This document shows positions 53,498 to 61,951 of a stretch of 64,000 nt of DNA, piece by piece. The position numbers and the translations under genes are program-made. The stretch spans positions 2,872,501 through 2,936,500 of the forward strand of contig NZ_CP024307.1 of assembly GCF_002944405.1 (NCBI RefSeq), in the 5' to 3' direction. This DNA comes from Sinorhizobium fredii (GTDB lineage Bacteria > Pseudomonadota > Alphaproteobacteria > Rhizobiales > Rhizobiaceae). The notes beneath the pieces were generated by a model. That model was not told the origin of the DNA and did no database searches. It saw nothing but the letters and a program-made list of their open reading frames with translations. How positions within the stretch are numbered: position 1 is the first letter of the stretch; every line of letters begins with the position of its first letter.

Positions 53498-54643
53498 CTA
53501 TTCGACGAGCTTCCAGCCGCCGTCCTTGATCTCGAGCATCCGAAAGGCGCTGAGGTCGAGGCCGAGATGGTCCTCCTCCGACATGGTCACGACGCCGGTG
53601 GTGCCGACGAGACCGGATGTGGCTTCGATCGCGTCGCGGATCGCCTGCGGCTCCGCCTTGCCGGCCCGGTTGATCGCATCGACGAGGATGCGCAGCGCGT
53701 CGTGCGCATAGCCGCCAAAGGTCGAGACCGGCTTGCCGGTCGCCGCCTCGTAGCTCGCCTTGTAGGCGGTGACGACCGGGCGCTGCGGATCGTTCTCGGG
53801 CAGCAGCTTCGCTACCAGCAGCGCCGTGCCAGGCAGGCGGATGCCCTCGGCGGCGGGTGCGCCGGCAAGCTCGATGAAGCCGTCCGAGGCCACACCATGC
53901 GACTGGTAGAGCGGCAGGCCGACTGCGAGCTGCTGATAGTTGCGCGTGACGATCGCCGGCCCCTGTCCGAAACCGGCGTTCAGGACCGCCTGCACGCCTT
54001 CCCTGCCCTTGATGTTGGTAAGCTGCGGCGTCATGTCGGCGTCGCTCGGACCGTAGGTCTCGTCGGCGATGACCTCGATGCCGTAGTCGCCGACGATCTG
54101 GAGGCACTGCTTGTGCATCGACGCGCCGAAACCGTCGGAACCCGAAATCATGCCGATCTTGGTCAGGCCGCGCGCCTTCATGTCCTCGAAGATCTTGGCG
54201 CAGGCCATGCGATCGGTGTGGGGCGTCTTGAAGGTGAAGGGACGGACGGGATCGATAATCTCGATGGCGCCGGCAAGCGAAATGAAGGGAATCTCCGCAT
54301 CCTCGAAGACCTGCAGGACTGCCATGGAGGTACCGGTCGTCGTGCCGCCGATCACGGCAACGACTTCATCGTCTTCGACGAGACGGGTGGCGAAGGTACG
54401 CGCCTTGTTCGGGTCGCCGCCATCGTCATAGACGATCAGTTCGATCTTCTCGCCGTTGACGCCGCCCGCGGCATTGATCTCGTCGACGAGCAGCTTCAGC
54501 GTCTTGGCCTCGGGATCGCCGAGGAAGGCGGCGGGGCCGGTCTCCGAAAGCGTCGCACCGATGCGGATATCGGCCATCGCCGGAGCCGCGAGGTTGAAGC
54601 CAAGCGCCAGCGTTGTTAGCGCAGTCGTGGTGTGCAGTCTCAT
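53498..54643 (-). CDS. Periplasmic ligand-binding protein, LivJ-type
   Basis: Protein of 381 residues with a signal peptide (TTALTTLALGFNLAAPAMA) and the Leu/Ile/Val-binding (periplasmic type 1) fold: IRIGATLSETGPAAFLG, LVDEINAAGGVNGEKIEL, ARTFATRLVEDDEVVAVIGG, and GYAHDALRILVDAINRAG. Start ATG 54643 is preceded by GGGAGG. Because it is embedded between paaN and livHMGF, its ligand is more likely an aromatic acid than an amino acid; that is inference. Confidence 0.88.
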   Translation of the reverse strand: MRLHTTTALTTLALGFNLAAPAMADIRIGATLSETGPAAFLGDPEAKTLKLLVDEINAAGGVNGEKIELIVYDDGGDPNKARTFATRLVEDDEVVAVIGGTTTGTSMAVLQVFEDAEIPFISLAGAIEIIDPVRPFTFKTPHTDRMACAKIFEDMKARGLTKIGMISGSDGFGASMHKQCLQIVGDYGIEVIADETYGPSDADMTPQLTNIKGREGVQAVLNAGFGQGPAIVTRNYQQLAVGLPLYQSHGVASDGFIELAGAPAAEGIRLPGTALLVAKLLPENDPQRPVVTAYKASYEAATGKPVSTFGGYAHDALRILVDAINRAGKAEPQAIRDAIEATSGLVGTTGVVTMSEEDHLGLDLSAFRMLEIKDGGWKLVE

Positions 54644-54698
54644 GTCGGCATCTCCTCCCAAGAGTGCAGGTGTCAAGACTATTGCTTAAGTTCGCCGC

Positions 54699-56366
54699 CT
54701 ATGCCGCCACTGGACGGCGCCACATCGCGACGCGGAAGCGGTTGGCGACGAAGGCCGTGTCCGTCAGGCTGGCATTGCCGGCCGGGTTGGCGCCGGTGAC
54801 GTGGAAATCACTGAACGCGGCGCTCTGGTTGACGAATATCCCGCCGGTTAGATTGACGGACAGGTTCACGCCCGCCGCCGCAAAGGCGTCGGCCGCCGCG
54901 GCAATGCGTGCCTCGTCGGTATCGTAGAACGCTGCGGTAATGGCGCCCTTGCTGCGGGCAAGATCTGCTGCGCGCGCGACGCCCTCCGCGGCGTTCTCCA
55001 CGGCCACCACGAAGGAAATCGGACCGAAGCGCTCCTCCTCATGGGCGGATGTTTGATCGGCGTTCACCGCGAGAATCAGCGGCGTCGCAGTGCGCGCGCC
55101 TTCGGCGCCCGGGAGCGGCGCAGAGTCGCGGACGATGCGGCCGAGACTGCGCGCCGCCTCGATCCGCCCGAGCGTTGCCGGATTGGCGATGGCGCCGCAG
55201 ACGCCGGCGGCGCGCGCCGGATCGGCGATGAGCGCGTCGACCGCCGCAGCAATGCCCGCCGCGACCGCTTCGAAGCTCTTCGGCCCCTCATCGGTTTTGA
55301 TACCGCCGCGCGGCATGTAGATGTTCTGCGGCGCGGTGCACATCTGGCCGCTATAGAGCGACAGCGAGAAGGCGATATTGGCGCACATGTCGGCAAAGTC
55401 GTCGGTCGCGCCGATCACGATGGAGTTGACGCCGGTCTCCTCGGAGTAGACCTGCCGCGTCGCTGCATTGTTGCGCACCCAGTCGCCGAAAAGACTGGAG
55501 CCGGTGTAGTCGACGATGGCGACCGCAGGGTGCGCGACAAGATCGCGGGTGATTTCCGCGCCGGGCTCGTCGGCCGCAAGCAGGACCACGTCGGCGGGAT
55601 GGCCTTCTTCGGCAAGGACCTCGCGGGCCACCAGGACCGTGAGAGCGAGCGGCAGGATGGCGCCCGGATGCGGCTTGACGATCACCGTATTGCCGGTCGC
55701 AAGGCTCGCGAACAGGCCGGGATAGCTGTTCCAGGTCGGGAAGGTCTGGCAAGCGACCACCAGCGACACGCCGCGCGGCACGATGCGCCAGTGCTTCTCA
55801 AGCACGATCGGCTCACCCTTGCCCTGCGGCTTCGCCCAGGTCGCACTCCGAGGCGTGCGCGTCATCTCGGCCCAGGCATAGGCGACGGCTTCCAGGCCGC
55901 GATCCTGCGCATGCGGGCCGCCCGCCTGGAAGGCCATGGCGAAGGCCTGCCCCGTCGTGTGCATCACCGCATTGGCCATCTCAAAGCTCATGCGGTTGAG
56001 GCGCGCCAGAATTTCCAGGCAGACACCGACCCGCGCCTCCGGCGAGGCATTGCCCCATGCGGCTGCCGCGCCTTTGGAGGCGGCCATGAGGGCATCCGCG
56101 TCGGCCGCCGGATAGGTGATGCCGAGCGACGGTCCGTAGGGCGAGACTTCCTTGCCGACCCTCTTTGCACCGGGATGCCCGGGCAGGTCGAACGCCTTTC
56201 CGAGACGTGCCTGGTAGGCGGAGAGGCCATCGTCCTTGGCGGTCTCTCCATAGATCTTGCCGCTCGGTATTTCCGGAAAGGCGGACCAATAGCCGCGATC
56301 CTGCGCCGCCTGCAAGGCCGCGCCGAGCACCGTGCGGTGCCGGTCGAATAGGTCGCTCATGTCCAT
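54699..56366 (-). CDS. paaN: Phenylacetate degradation aldehyde dehydrogenase PaaN
   Basis: Protein of 555 residues of the PaaN branch: long N-terminal region, ACQTFPTWNSYPGLFASLATGN motif, KPHPGAILPLALTV, DYTGSSLFGDWV and the catalytic Cys in SGQMCTAPQN. PaaN accompanies PaaZ in several proteobacteria; the exact aldehyde is not settled. It heads the operon paaN - livJHMGF - hydratase/dehydrogenase and is divergent from paaG across a 94-bp promoter with a palindrome. Confidence 0.88.
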   Translation of the reverse strand: MDMSDLFDRHRTVLGAALQAAQDRGYWSAFPEIPSGKIYGETAKDDGLSAYQARLGKAFDLPGHPGAKRVGKEVSPYGPSLGITYPAADADALMAASKGAAAAWGNASPEARVGVCLEILARLNRMSFEMANAVMHTTGQAFAMAFQAGGPHAQDRGLEAVAYAWAEMTRTPRSATWAKPQGKGEPIVLEKHWRIVPRGVSLVVACQTFPTWNSYPGLFASLATGNTVIVKPHPGAILPLALTVLVAREVLAEEGHPADVVLLAADEPGAEITRDLVAHPAVAIVDYTGSSLFGDWVRNNAATRQVYSEETGVNSIVIGATDDFADMCANIAFSLSLYSGQMCTAPQNIYMPRGGIKTDEGPKSFEAVAAGIAAAVDALIADPARAAGVCGAIANPATLGRIEAARSLGRIVRDSAPLPGAEGARTATPLILAVNADQTSAHEEERFGPISFVVAVENAAEGVARAADLARSKGAITAAFYDTDEARIAAAADAFAAAGVNLSVNLTGGIFVNQSAAFSDFHVTGANPAGNASLTDTAFVANRFRVAMWRRPVAA

Positions 56367-56393
56367 TCCTCCCTGCTGCTGGGATTATCATTG

Positions 56394-56407
56394 ACTGACC
56401 GGTCGGT
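56394..56407. promoter_or_regulatory. Palindrome in the paaN-paaG divergent promoter; candidate PaaR operator
   Basis: ACTGACCGGTCGGT is a palindrome with one mismatched pair, 28 bp from paaN and 54 bp from paaG. Similar ACCGACCGGTCGGT-like sites are known for TetR-type PaaR repressors. The TetR gene downstream of paaK is the likely binder. Confidence 0.6.
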
Positions 56408-56460
56408 TTATGCAAGTGTTTTTTTCAGGCCGCCCATCCAACTGGCGGCAGGGAGGAATC

Positions 56461-57252
56461 ATGGCCGAATCAGACACCGTCCTGTCGGCGCTTGACGCCG
56501 GCGTGCTGCGCCTGACGCTCAACCGCCCCGACAAGCTGAACGCCTTCAACGAGGAAATGCATCTGGCGCTGCGCGCTGGTTTCGGGCGCGCTCACTCGGA
56601 TGACACGGTGCGGGCCGTGCTGCTGACGGGCGCCGGGCGCGGCTTCTCCGCCGGCCAGGATCTCGGCGATCGTGACCCGCGCAAGGGCGGTACGCCCGAC
56701 CTCGGCCACACGATCGAGACCCTTTACAATCCGCTCCTCAGGCTGATCCGCAGCCTCGAAAAGCCCATCGTCTGCGCCGTCAACGGCGTAGCCGCCGGCG
56801 CCGGCGCCAACATCGCTTTCGCCTGCGACATCACCCTTGCGGCCCGCTCGGCCCGCTTTGTCCAGGCCTTTGCGAAGATCGGCCTGGTGCCCGACTCCGG
56901 CGGCACCTGGAGCCTGCCGCGGCTGATCGGCGAGGCCCGCGCCAAGGCGCTGGCGCTGACGGCAGAGCCGCTCGATGCGGAGACGGCGGCGAACTGGGGG
57001 CTTATCTGGCGCGCCGTCGACGACGCGGCGCTGATGGACGAGGCCTCGGCGCTTGCCGCCCGTCTCGCCGCCGGCCCGACCAAGGGGCTTGGCATGACCA
57101 AGCGGGCGATTCAGGCTGCCGCCGTCAATTCCTTCGACGAGCAGCTCGAGCTCGAACGCGACCTGCAGCGCGAAGCGGGCCGCAGCGGCGACTATGCCGA
57201 GGGCGTGACAGCCTTCCTGGAAAAGCGCAAGCCGGAGTTCAAGGGGCGATGA
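56461..57252 (+). CDS. paaG: PaaG, 1,2-epoxyphenylacetyl-CoA isomerase
   Basis: Crotonase-family isomerase of 263 residues. The oxyanion loop is GRGFSAGQDLGDRD, and the essential Asp145 is in IGLVPDSGGTWSLPRLIG, which replaces the Glu of hydratases and is the mark of PaaG. It turns ring-epoxide-CoA into oxepin-CoA. ATG 56461 has GGGAGGA upstream. Its stop overlaps paaI by four bases. Confidence 0.9.
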   Translation: MAESDTVLSALDAGVLRLTLNRPDKLNAFNEEMHLALRAGFGRAHSDDTVRAVLLTGAGRGFSAGQDLGDRDPRKGGTPDLGHTIETLYNPLLRLIRSLEKPIVCAVNGVAAGAGANIAFACDITLAARSARFVQAFAKIGLVPDSGGTWSLPRLIGEARAKALALTAEPLDAETAANWGLIWRAVDDAALMDEASALAARLAAGPTKGLGMTKRAIQAAAVNSFDEQLELERDLQREAGRSGDYAEGVTAFLEKRKPEFKGR

Positions 57253-57713
57253 TGGACGCGGCAAGAATGAACGCCGAGGAGCTCGCCAGCGCCTGCGCCC
57301 GTGTCATGTGGGACGACGACCAGGCGTCGCAGCGGCTCGGCATGGCGCTCGATCGCGTTACGCCGGGTACGGCAACAATCTCGATGACGATTACGTCGGA
57401 GATGACCAACGGTCACGGCACCTGCCACGGCGGCTACATCTTCACCCTCGCCGATTCCGCCTTTGCCTTTGCCTGCAACAGCTACAACCAGCGCGCCGTC
57501 GCCCAGCACTGCTCGGTCACCTATATCGCGCCGGCCTTAGAGGGCGACCGGCTGACGGCGGCGGCCAGCGAGATTTCGCGGCGCGGCCGCGGCGGCATCT
57601 ACGACATCCGCATCACCAACCAGCGCGGCGAACACATCGCCGAGTTCCGCGGCCATTCGCGCACCGTCAAGGGCACGCACCTGCCGCAAGCAGACGGCGC
57701 ACCGGAGGCGTGA
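57249..57713 (+). CDS. paaI: PaaI, acyl-CoA thioesterase
   Basis: Hot-dog-fold thioesterase of 154 residues with NGHGTCHGGYIFTLADSAFAFA, the PaaI signature, seen as TCHGGYIFTLADSAFA. It hydrolyses stalled ring-hydroxylated CoA esters, protecting the CoA pool. It is coupled to paaG (ATGA) and precedes paaK by 90 bp. Confidence 0.9.
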   Translation: MMDAARMNAEELASACARVMWDDDQASQRLGMALDRVTPGTATISMTITSEMTNGHGTCHGGYIFTLADSAFAFACNSYNQRAVAQHCSVTYIAPALEGDRLTAAASEISRRGRGGIYDIRITNQRGEHIAEFRGHSRTVKGTHLPQADGAPEA

Positions 57714-57803
57714 GCGCCGCCATACTTTGAAAGCTGCATGATTCCGCGGGCCAATGGCAACGCGGGGCATCATGCGGGAGGACAATTCCCGGAGGAGAGA
57801 TTC

Positions 57804-59114
57804 ATGGAAGACCTTTCACCCCGCCCCGGCGATCTCGAGCCGATCGAAACCGCGTCGCGCGACGAGATCGCCGCGCTTCAATTGGAGCGGATGAAATGGT
57901 CGCTCGCCCATGCCTATGAGAACTCGCCCTTCTACCGCGCGCGCTTCGACGCGGCCGGCGTCCATCCGTCCGATCTGAAGACGCTCGCCGATCTCGCAAA
58001 ATTCCCCTTCACCACCAAGCAGGACCTTCGCGAAAGCTATCCCTTCGGCATGTTCGCCGTTCCGCGCGAGAAGCTCTGCCGCATCCACGCTTCTTCGGGA
58101 ACGACCGGCAAGCCGACTGTCGTCGGCTATACGCTGAAGGACATCGATAGCTGGGCGAACGTCGTGGCGCGCTCGATCCGCGCCTCCGGCGGCAGGCCCG
58201 GCGACATCGTCCATGTCGCCTATGGCTACGGCCTCTTCACCGGAGGGCTTGGCGCCCATTACGGTGCGGAAAGGCTCGGTTGCACCGTCGTGCCGATCTC
58301 CGGCGGCATGACCGAGCGGCAGGTGACGCTGATGGCGGACTTTAAGCCGCGCATCATCATGGTCACCCCCTCCTACATGCTCTCCATCCTCGACGAGTTC
58401 CGCCGTCAAGGGCGGGACCCGCGCGAGAGTTCGCTCGCCGTCGGCATCTTCGGCGCGGAGCCATGGACGAATGCCATGCGCGAGGAGATCGAGCATGCCT
58501 TCGACATGCATGCCGTCGACATTTACGGCCTTTCGGAGGTCATGGGGCCCGGCGTTGCCAACGAATGCGTGGAGACCAAGGACGGACTGCATATCTGGGA
58601 AGACCATTTCTATCCCGAGATCATCGATCCGGTGACCGACGAGGTGCTGCCGGACGGCGAGATGGGCGAACTCGTCTTCACGACGCTGACCAAGGAAGGC
58701 CTGCCGATGATCCGATACCGCACCCGCGATCTGACGCGGCTGCTGCCCGGCACGGCGCGTTCGATGCGCCGCATCGAGAAGATCACCGGCCGCTCGGACG
58801 ACATGATGATCCTGCGCGGCGTCAATGTCTTCCCGACCCAGATCGAGGAGCAGATCCTGAAATGCCGCGGCCTGGCGCCGCACTTCCAGATCGAGCTGAC
58901 GCGCACGGGCCGGATGGACAACATGACCGTCCACGTCGAATGCACGATCGAGGCGGCGGACGAAACCGCGCGAGCCGGATCGGCGCGCGAACTCGCCCAC
59001 CACATCAAGAGCGTCGTCGGTGTCAGCACCAGGATCGAGGTACATGATCCGGGCGGCGTCGCCCGCTCGGAAGGAAAGGCAAAAAGGGTCGTCGACAACC
59101 GCCCGAAGGAATGA
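57804..59114 (+). CDS. paaK: Phenylacetate-CoA ligase PaaK
   Basis: ANL-superfamily ligase of 436 residues. ATP-binding loop SSGTTGKPTVVGYT, then VAYGYGLFTGGLGAHYGAE, IYGLSEVMGPGVA and YRTRDLTRLLPG are diagnostic for PaaK. It forms phenylacetyl-CoA from phenylacetate, CoA and ATP, the entry step of the paa route. ATG 57804 is preceded by GGAGGAG; the upstream in-frame codons are not used. Confidence 0.93.
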   Translation: MEDLSPRPGDLEPIETASRDEIAALQLERMKWSLAHAYENSPFYRARFDAAGVHPSDLKTLADLAKFPFTTKQDLRESYPFGMFAVPREKLCRIHASSGTTGKPTVVGYTLKDIDSWANVVARSIRASGGRPGDIVHVAYGYGLFTGGLGAHYGAERLGCTVVPISGGMTERQVTLMADFKPRIIMVTPSYMLSILDEFRRQGRDPRESSLAVGIFGAEPWTNAMREEIEHAFDMHAVDIYGLSEVMGPGVANECVETKDGLHIWEDHFYPEIIDPVTDEVLPDGEMGELVFTTLTKEGLPMIRYRTRDLTRLLPGTARSMRRIEKITGRSDDMMILRGVNVFPTQIEEQILKCRGLAPHFQIELTRTGRMDNMTVHVECTIEAADETARAGSARELAHHIKSVVGVSTRIEVHDPGGVARSEGKAKRVVDNRPKE

Positions 59115-59212
59115 CAGGAGCGACGGCACGCGTAGACCATAGAGACGGGAGGACTTTACGGTTCTCCCTTATTCGTGGGATTGAGCAGGTAGAGAGTGAG
59201 AGCAGGATCAAC

Positions 59213-59809
59213 ATGGCACGAACACGCGCAGTCGATTTCGAGGAGAAGCAGCGCGGCATTCTGACGAGCGCCGCCGCAGTGTTCGCCGAAATGGGGATGG
59301 AAAAGGCCTCGATGGCGCAGATCGCTGCTCACAGCAACGTCTCGAAAGCACTGCTTTATCACTATTATCCGAGCAAGGACGCGCTGATCTTCGATATCGT
59401 TCGCACGCACCTTGCCGAGCTCGACGCGGCCATAGAAGCTGCCGACCGGCCGGATCTCGCTCCGGGGGAACGGTTGCGGCTGCTCGTGCGCCAGGTGCTC
59501 GAAAACTATCGCGACGCCGACGACCAGCACAAGGTGCAGCTGAACGGCACGAGCGCGCTCTCGCCCGAGCAGATGGCCGAGATTCGCGCCATCGAGCGAC
59601 GCATCGTCAAGCGCTTCTCGAGCGTGCTCAACGACATCAATCCGGATCTCAATAATGATCGTCCACTGCTGATGCCGGTGACGATGTCGCTGTTCGGCAT
59701 GATGAACTGGGTCTATATGTGGTTCCGCCCCGACGGCCCGATCAGCCGGGACGAATATGCCGAGATCGCCACGACCCTGATCCTGGAGGGCGTCAAGGCG
59801 GTGCGCTGA
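59213..59809 (+). CDS. TetR-family repressor, PaaR-like
   Basis: Regulator of 198 residues. The N-terminal TetR helix-turn-helix is ASMAQIAAHSNVSKALLYHYYPSKDALIFDIV, seen in parts at about 20-55, and a ligand-binding domain follows (ERLRLLVRQVLENYRDADD). It is the last gene of the paaG-paaI-paaK operon, and the likely ligand is phenylacetyl-CoA, as in other PaaR proteins; this is inference. ATG 59213 with AGGA upstream is preferred over an in-frame start at 59111 that would overlap paaK. Confidence 0.85.
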   Translation: MARTRAVDFEEKQRGILTSAAAVFAEMGMEKASMAQIAAHSNVSKALLYHYYPSKDALIFDIVRTHLAELDAAIEAADRPDLAPGERLRLLVRQVLENYRDADDQHKVQLNGTSALSPEQMAEIRAIERRIVKRFSSVLNDINPDLNNDRPLLMPVTMSLFGMMNWVYMWFRPDGPISRDEYAEIATTLILEGVKAVR

Positions 59810-59843
59810 CTTTTCGCGCCCTCGTGCGTGGACCGCATCCCCT

Positions 59844-59867
59844 CTGATAAGACGCGCGGCGCTGTAG
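59844..59867. repeat. Short intergenic repeat, copy 2
   Basis: 24-bp unit with GACGCGCGGCGCTG, 22 of 24 identical to the copy at 42516-42539. It sits in the 69-bp gap between the convergent TetR and paaZ genes. Confidence 0.6.
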
Positions 59868-59878
59868 GCGCGACGTCG

Positions 59879-61936
59879 CTATCCTCTCGTCTTCGCCACC
59901 ATCGTCAGTACATCGTACTGCGCCACGGTCGCGCCCGTCTGGTTGGTGACGCGGCAGTCCCAGCGGACCTCGCCATGCTCGGCATTGATCCGGGGATTGA
60001 TCTCCTTGCAGGTGAGCGCGACCTGCAGCGTGTCGCCGGGATAGACCGGCGTCAGGAGGCGCAAATTGTCGACGCCGTAATTCGCGAGCACCGGCCCGGG
60101 GGCCGGATCGACGAAGAGCCCGGCGGCGAAGGAGACGATCAGGTAGCCATGCGCGACGCGTCCGTCGAAGAACGGATTCGCCCGCGCCGCCTCCTCGTCC
60201 ATGTGGGCGTAGAAGGTATCGCCGGTGAAATTGGCGAAATGCTCGATGTCCTCGAGCGTCACCGTGCGGGTCGCCGTCACCAGCTGGTCGCCGATCCGGA
60301 GCTCGGCAAGCGACTTGCGGAACGGATGTTCGCCGTCGGCGCGCACCGGGGCACCCTCGATCCATCGGCCGGTGACCGCCGAGAGCAGCCCCGGTGCTCC
60401 CTGGACGGCCGTGCGCTGCATGTAGTGCTTGACGCCCCGGATGCCGCCGAGCTCCTCGCCGCCGCCGGCCCTTCCCGGGCCGCCATGGACGAGGCCCGGC
60501 AGCGGCGAACCGTGCCCGGTCGAGGTCTTGGCGCTCAAGCGGTTGCCGATCATCACCCGGCCATTGAATGACGCGATGCCGAGCACCAGCTCCTCTGCAA
60601 TACGAGGATCATTGGTGAAGACGGAGGTGACGAGGCTGCCCTTGCCGCGCTTCACAAGATCCACAGCTTCTTCCTTGGTATCGTAAGGCATGACGGTGCT
60701 GACCGGACCAAAAGCCTCGACATCGTGCACGGCCCGCGCGGCGCCGGGGTTGCCGCAATAAAGCAGGACCGGATTGAGAAAGGCGCCCGCTTCCGCGTCG
60801 CCGGAAACCACCTGGGGGTTCGTGGGATCGCCGGCGACGATCTCCGCATCGGCGGCAAGATCGCGGATGCGCGCCCTGACCTCCTCGCGCTGCCCGAGGC
60901 TTGCGAGCGGCCCCATCCGCACGCTCTCGGCAGCGGGGTTGCCGAGCGGAACCTTGGCAAGTCGTTCGCCCAGTGCCGCGATAAGCGCATCGCAATGGGC
61001 ACGCGGTGCGATGACGCGGCGAATGGCGGTGCATTTCTGCCCGGCCTTGGCGGTCATCTCGCGAGCGACCTCCTTGACGAAGAGATCGAATTCCTCCGTC
61101 CCGGGGCCTGCGTCGAGACCGAGAACGGCCGCGTTGAGACTATCGGCCTCCATGGTGAAGCGCACGGAATTCTCGATGATTGCGGGATGCGTCTTCAGCT
61201 TGCGCCCGGTCGCGGCCGAGCCCGTGAAGGTGACTACGTCCTGTCCGTCGAGGTGATCGAGAAGATCGCCGACCGAACCGCAGACGAGCTGCACGGCTCC
61301 TTCCGGAAGCAATCCGGTCTCCACCATTCGCCGCACCACGAGCTCCGTGAGATAGGCTGTCTGGCTTGCCGGCTTCACGATCGCAGGCATGCCTGCAAGC
61401 AGCGTCGGCGCCAGCTTCTCGAGCATCCCCCAACAGGGAAAGTTGAAGGCGTTGATGTGGATCGCCACGCCTTCGAGCGGCGTCAGGATGTGCCGGGCCG
61501 AAAACGTGCCGTCTCGCGACAGCGTCTCGACCTCACCATCGACCAGCACCCGGGTGTTCGGCAATTCCCGTTTGCCCTTGGAGGCATAGGAGAACAGCGT
61601 GCCGATGCCGCCCTCGATGTCGATCCAGCTGTCTGTCCTGGTGGCGCCGGTGGGGGTCGAGAGCGCGTAGAACTCCTCCTTTCGATCCATCAACGCCTCA
61701 GCGAGCGCCTTCAGCATCGCCGCCCGTTCATGGAACGACATGCGACGGAGCGCCGGACCGGCCTTTTCGCGCCCATAGGCGAGTGCGGCGGCAAAGTCGA
61801 TGCCGGTGGAATCGATCATCGCCACCGGCGCGCCGGTCGCGGCGTCGAGCAGCGCCGCGCCGTCGCTGGCACCCCTCATCCAGGCGCCGCCGACATAGCT
61901 TTCAAGCCGACGGGCACGATCTGCCAGTATGTTCAT
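59879..61936 (-). CDS. paaZ: PaaZ, oxepin-CoA hydrolase / 3-oxo-5,6-dehydrosuberyl-CoA semialdehyde dehydrogenase
   Basis: Bifunctional enzyme of 685 residues. The N-terminal aldehyde dehydrogenase domain (about 1-530) has IHINAFNFPCWGMLEK, FTGSAATGRKLK and the catalytic Cys in KAGQKCTAIRR. The C-terminal MaoC hydratase domain (about 545-685) contains FTGDTFYAHMDEEAA and FFDGRVAHGYLIVSF with the Asp/His pair. It opens the seven-membered oxepin ring and oxidises the aldehyde. It is downstream of paaD-paaE-(PaaA/C-like) on the minus strand. Confidence 0.93.
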   Translation of the reverse strand: MNILADRARRLESYVGGAWMRGASDGAALLDAATGAPVAMIDSTGIDFAAALAYGREKAGPALRRMSFHERAAMLKALAEALMDRKEEFYALSTPTGATRTDSWIDIEGGIGTLFSYASKGKRELPNTRVLVDGEVETLSRDGTFSARHILTPLEGVAIHINAFNFPCWGMLEKLAPTLLAGMPAIVKPASQTAYLTELVVRRMVETGLLPEGAVQLVCGSVGDLLDHLDGQDVVTFTGSAATGRKLKTHPAIIENSVRFTMEADSLNAAVLGLDAGPGTEEFDLFVKEVAREMTAKAGQKCTAIRRVIAPRAHCDALIAALGERLAKVPLGNPAAESVRMGPLASLGQREEVRARIRDLAADAEIVAGDPTNPQVVSGDAEAGAFLNPVLLYCGNPGAARAVHDVEAFGPVSTVMPYDTKEEAVDLVKRGKGSLVTSVFTNDPRIAEELVLGIASFNGRVMIGNRLSAKTSTGHGSPLPGLVHGGPGRAGGGEELGGIRGVKHYMQRTAVQGAPGLLSAVTGRWIEGAPVRADGEHPFRKSLAELRIGDQLVTATRTVTLEDIEHFANFTGDTFYAHMDEEAARANPFFDGRVAHGYLIVSFAAGLFVDPAPGPVLANYGVDNLRLLTPVYPGDTLQVALTCKEINPRINAEHGEVRWDCRVTNQTGATVAQYDVLTMVAKTRG

Positions 61937-61951
61937 CGAATATTCCTTCCG

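Noticed and set aside
57726..57745. Short match to a typical rhizobial repeat tail before paaK
   Set aside because: Too short and without the core unit; probably chance.
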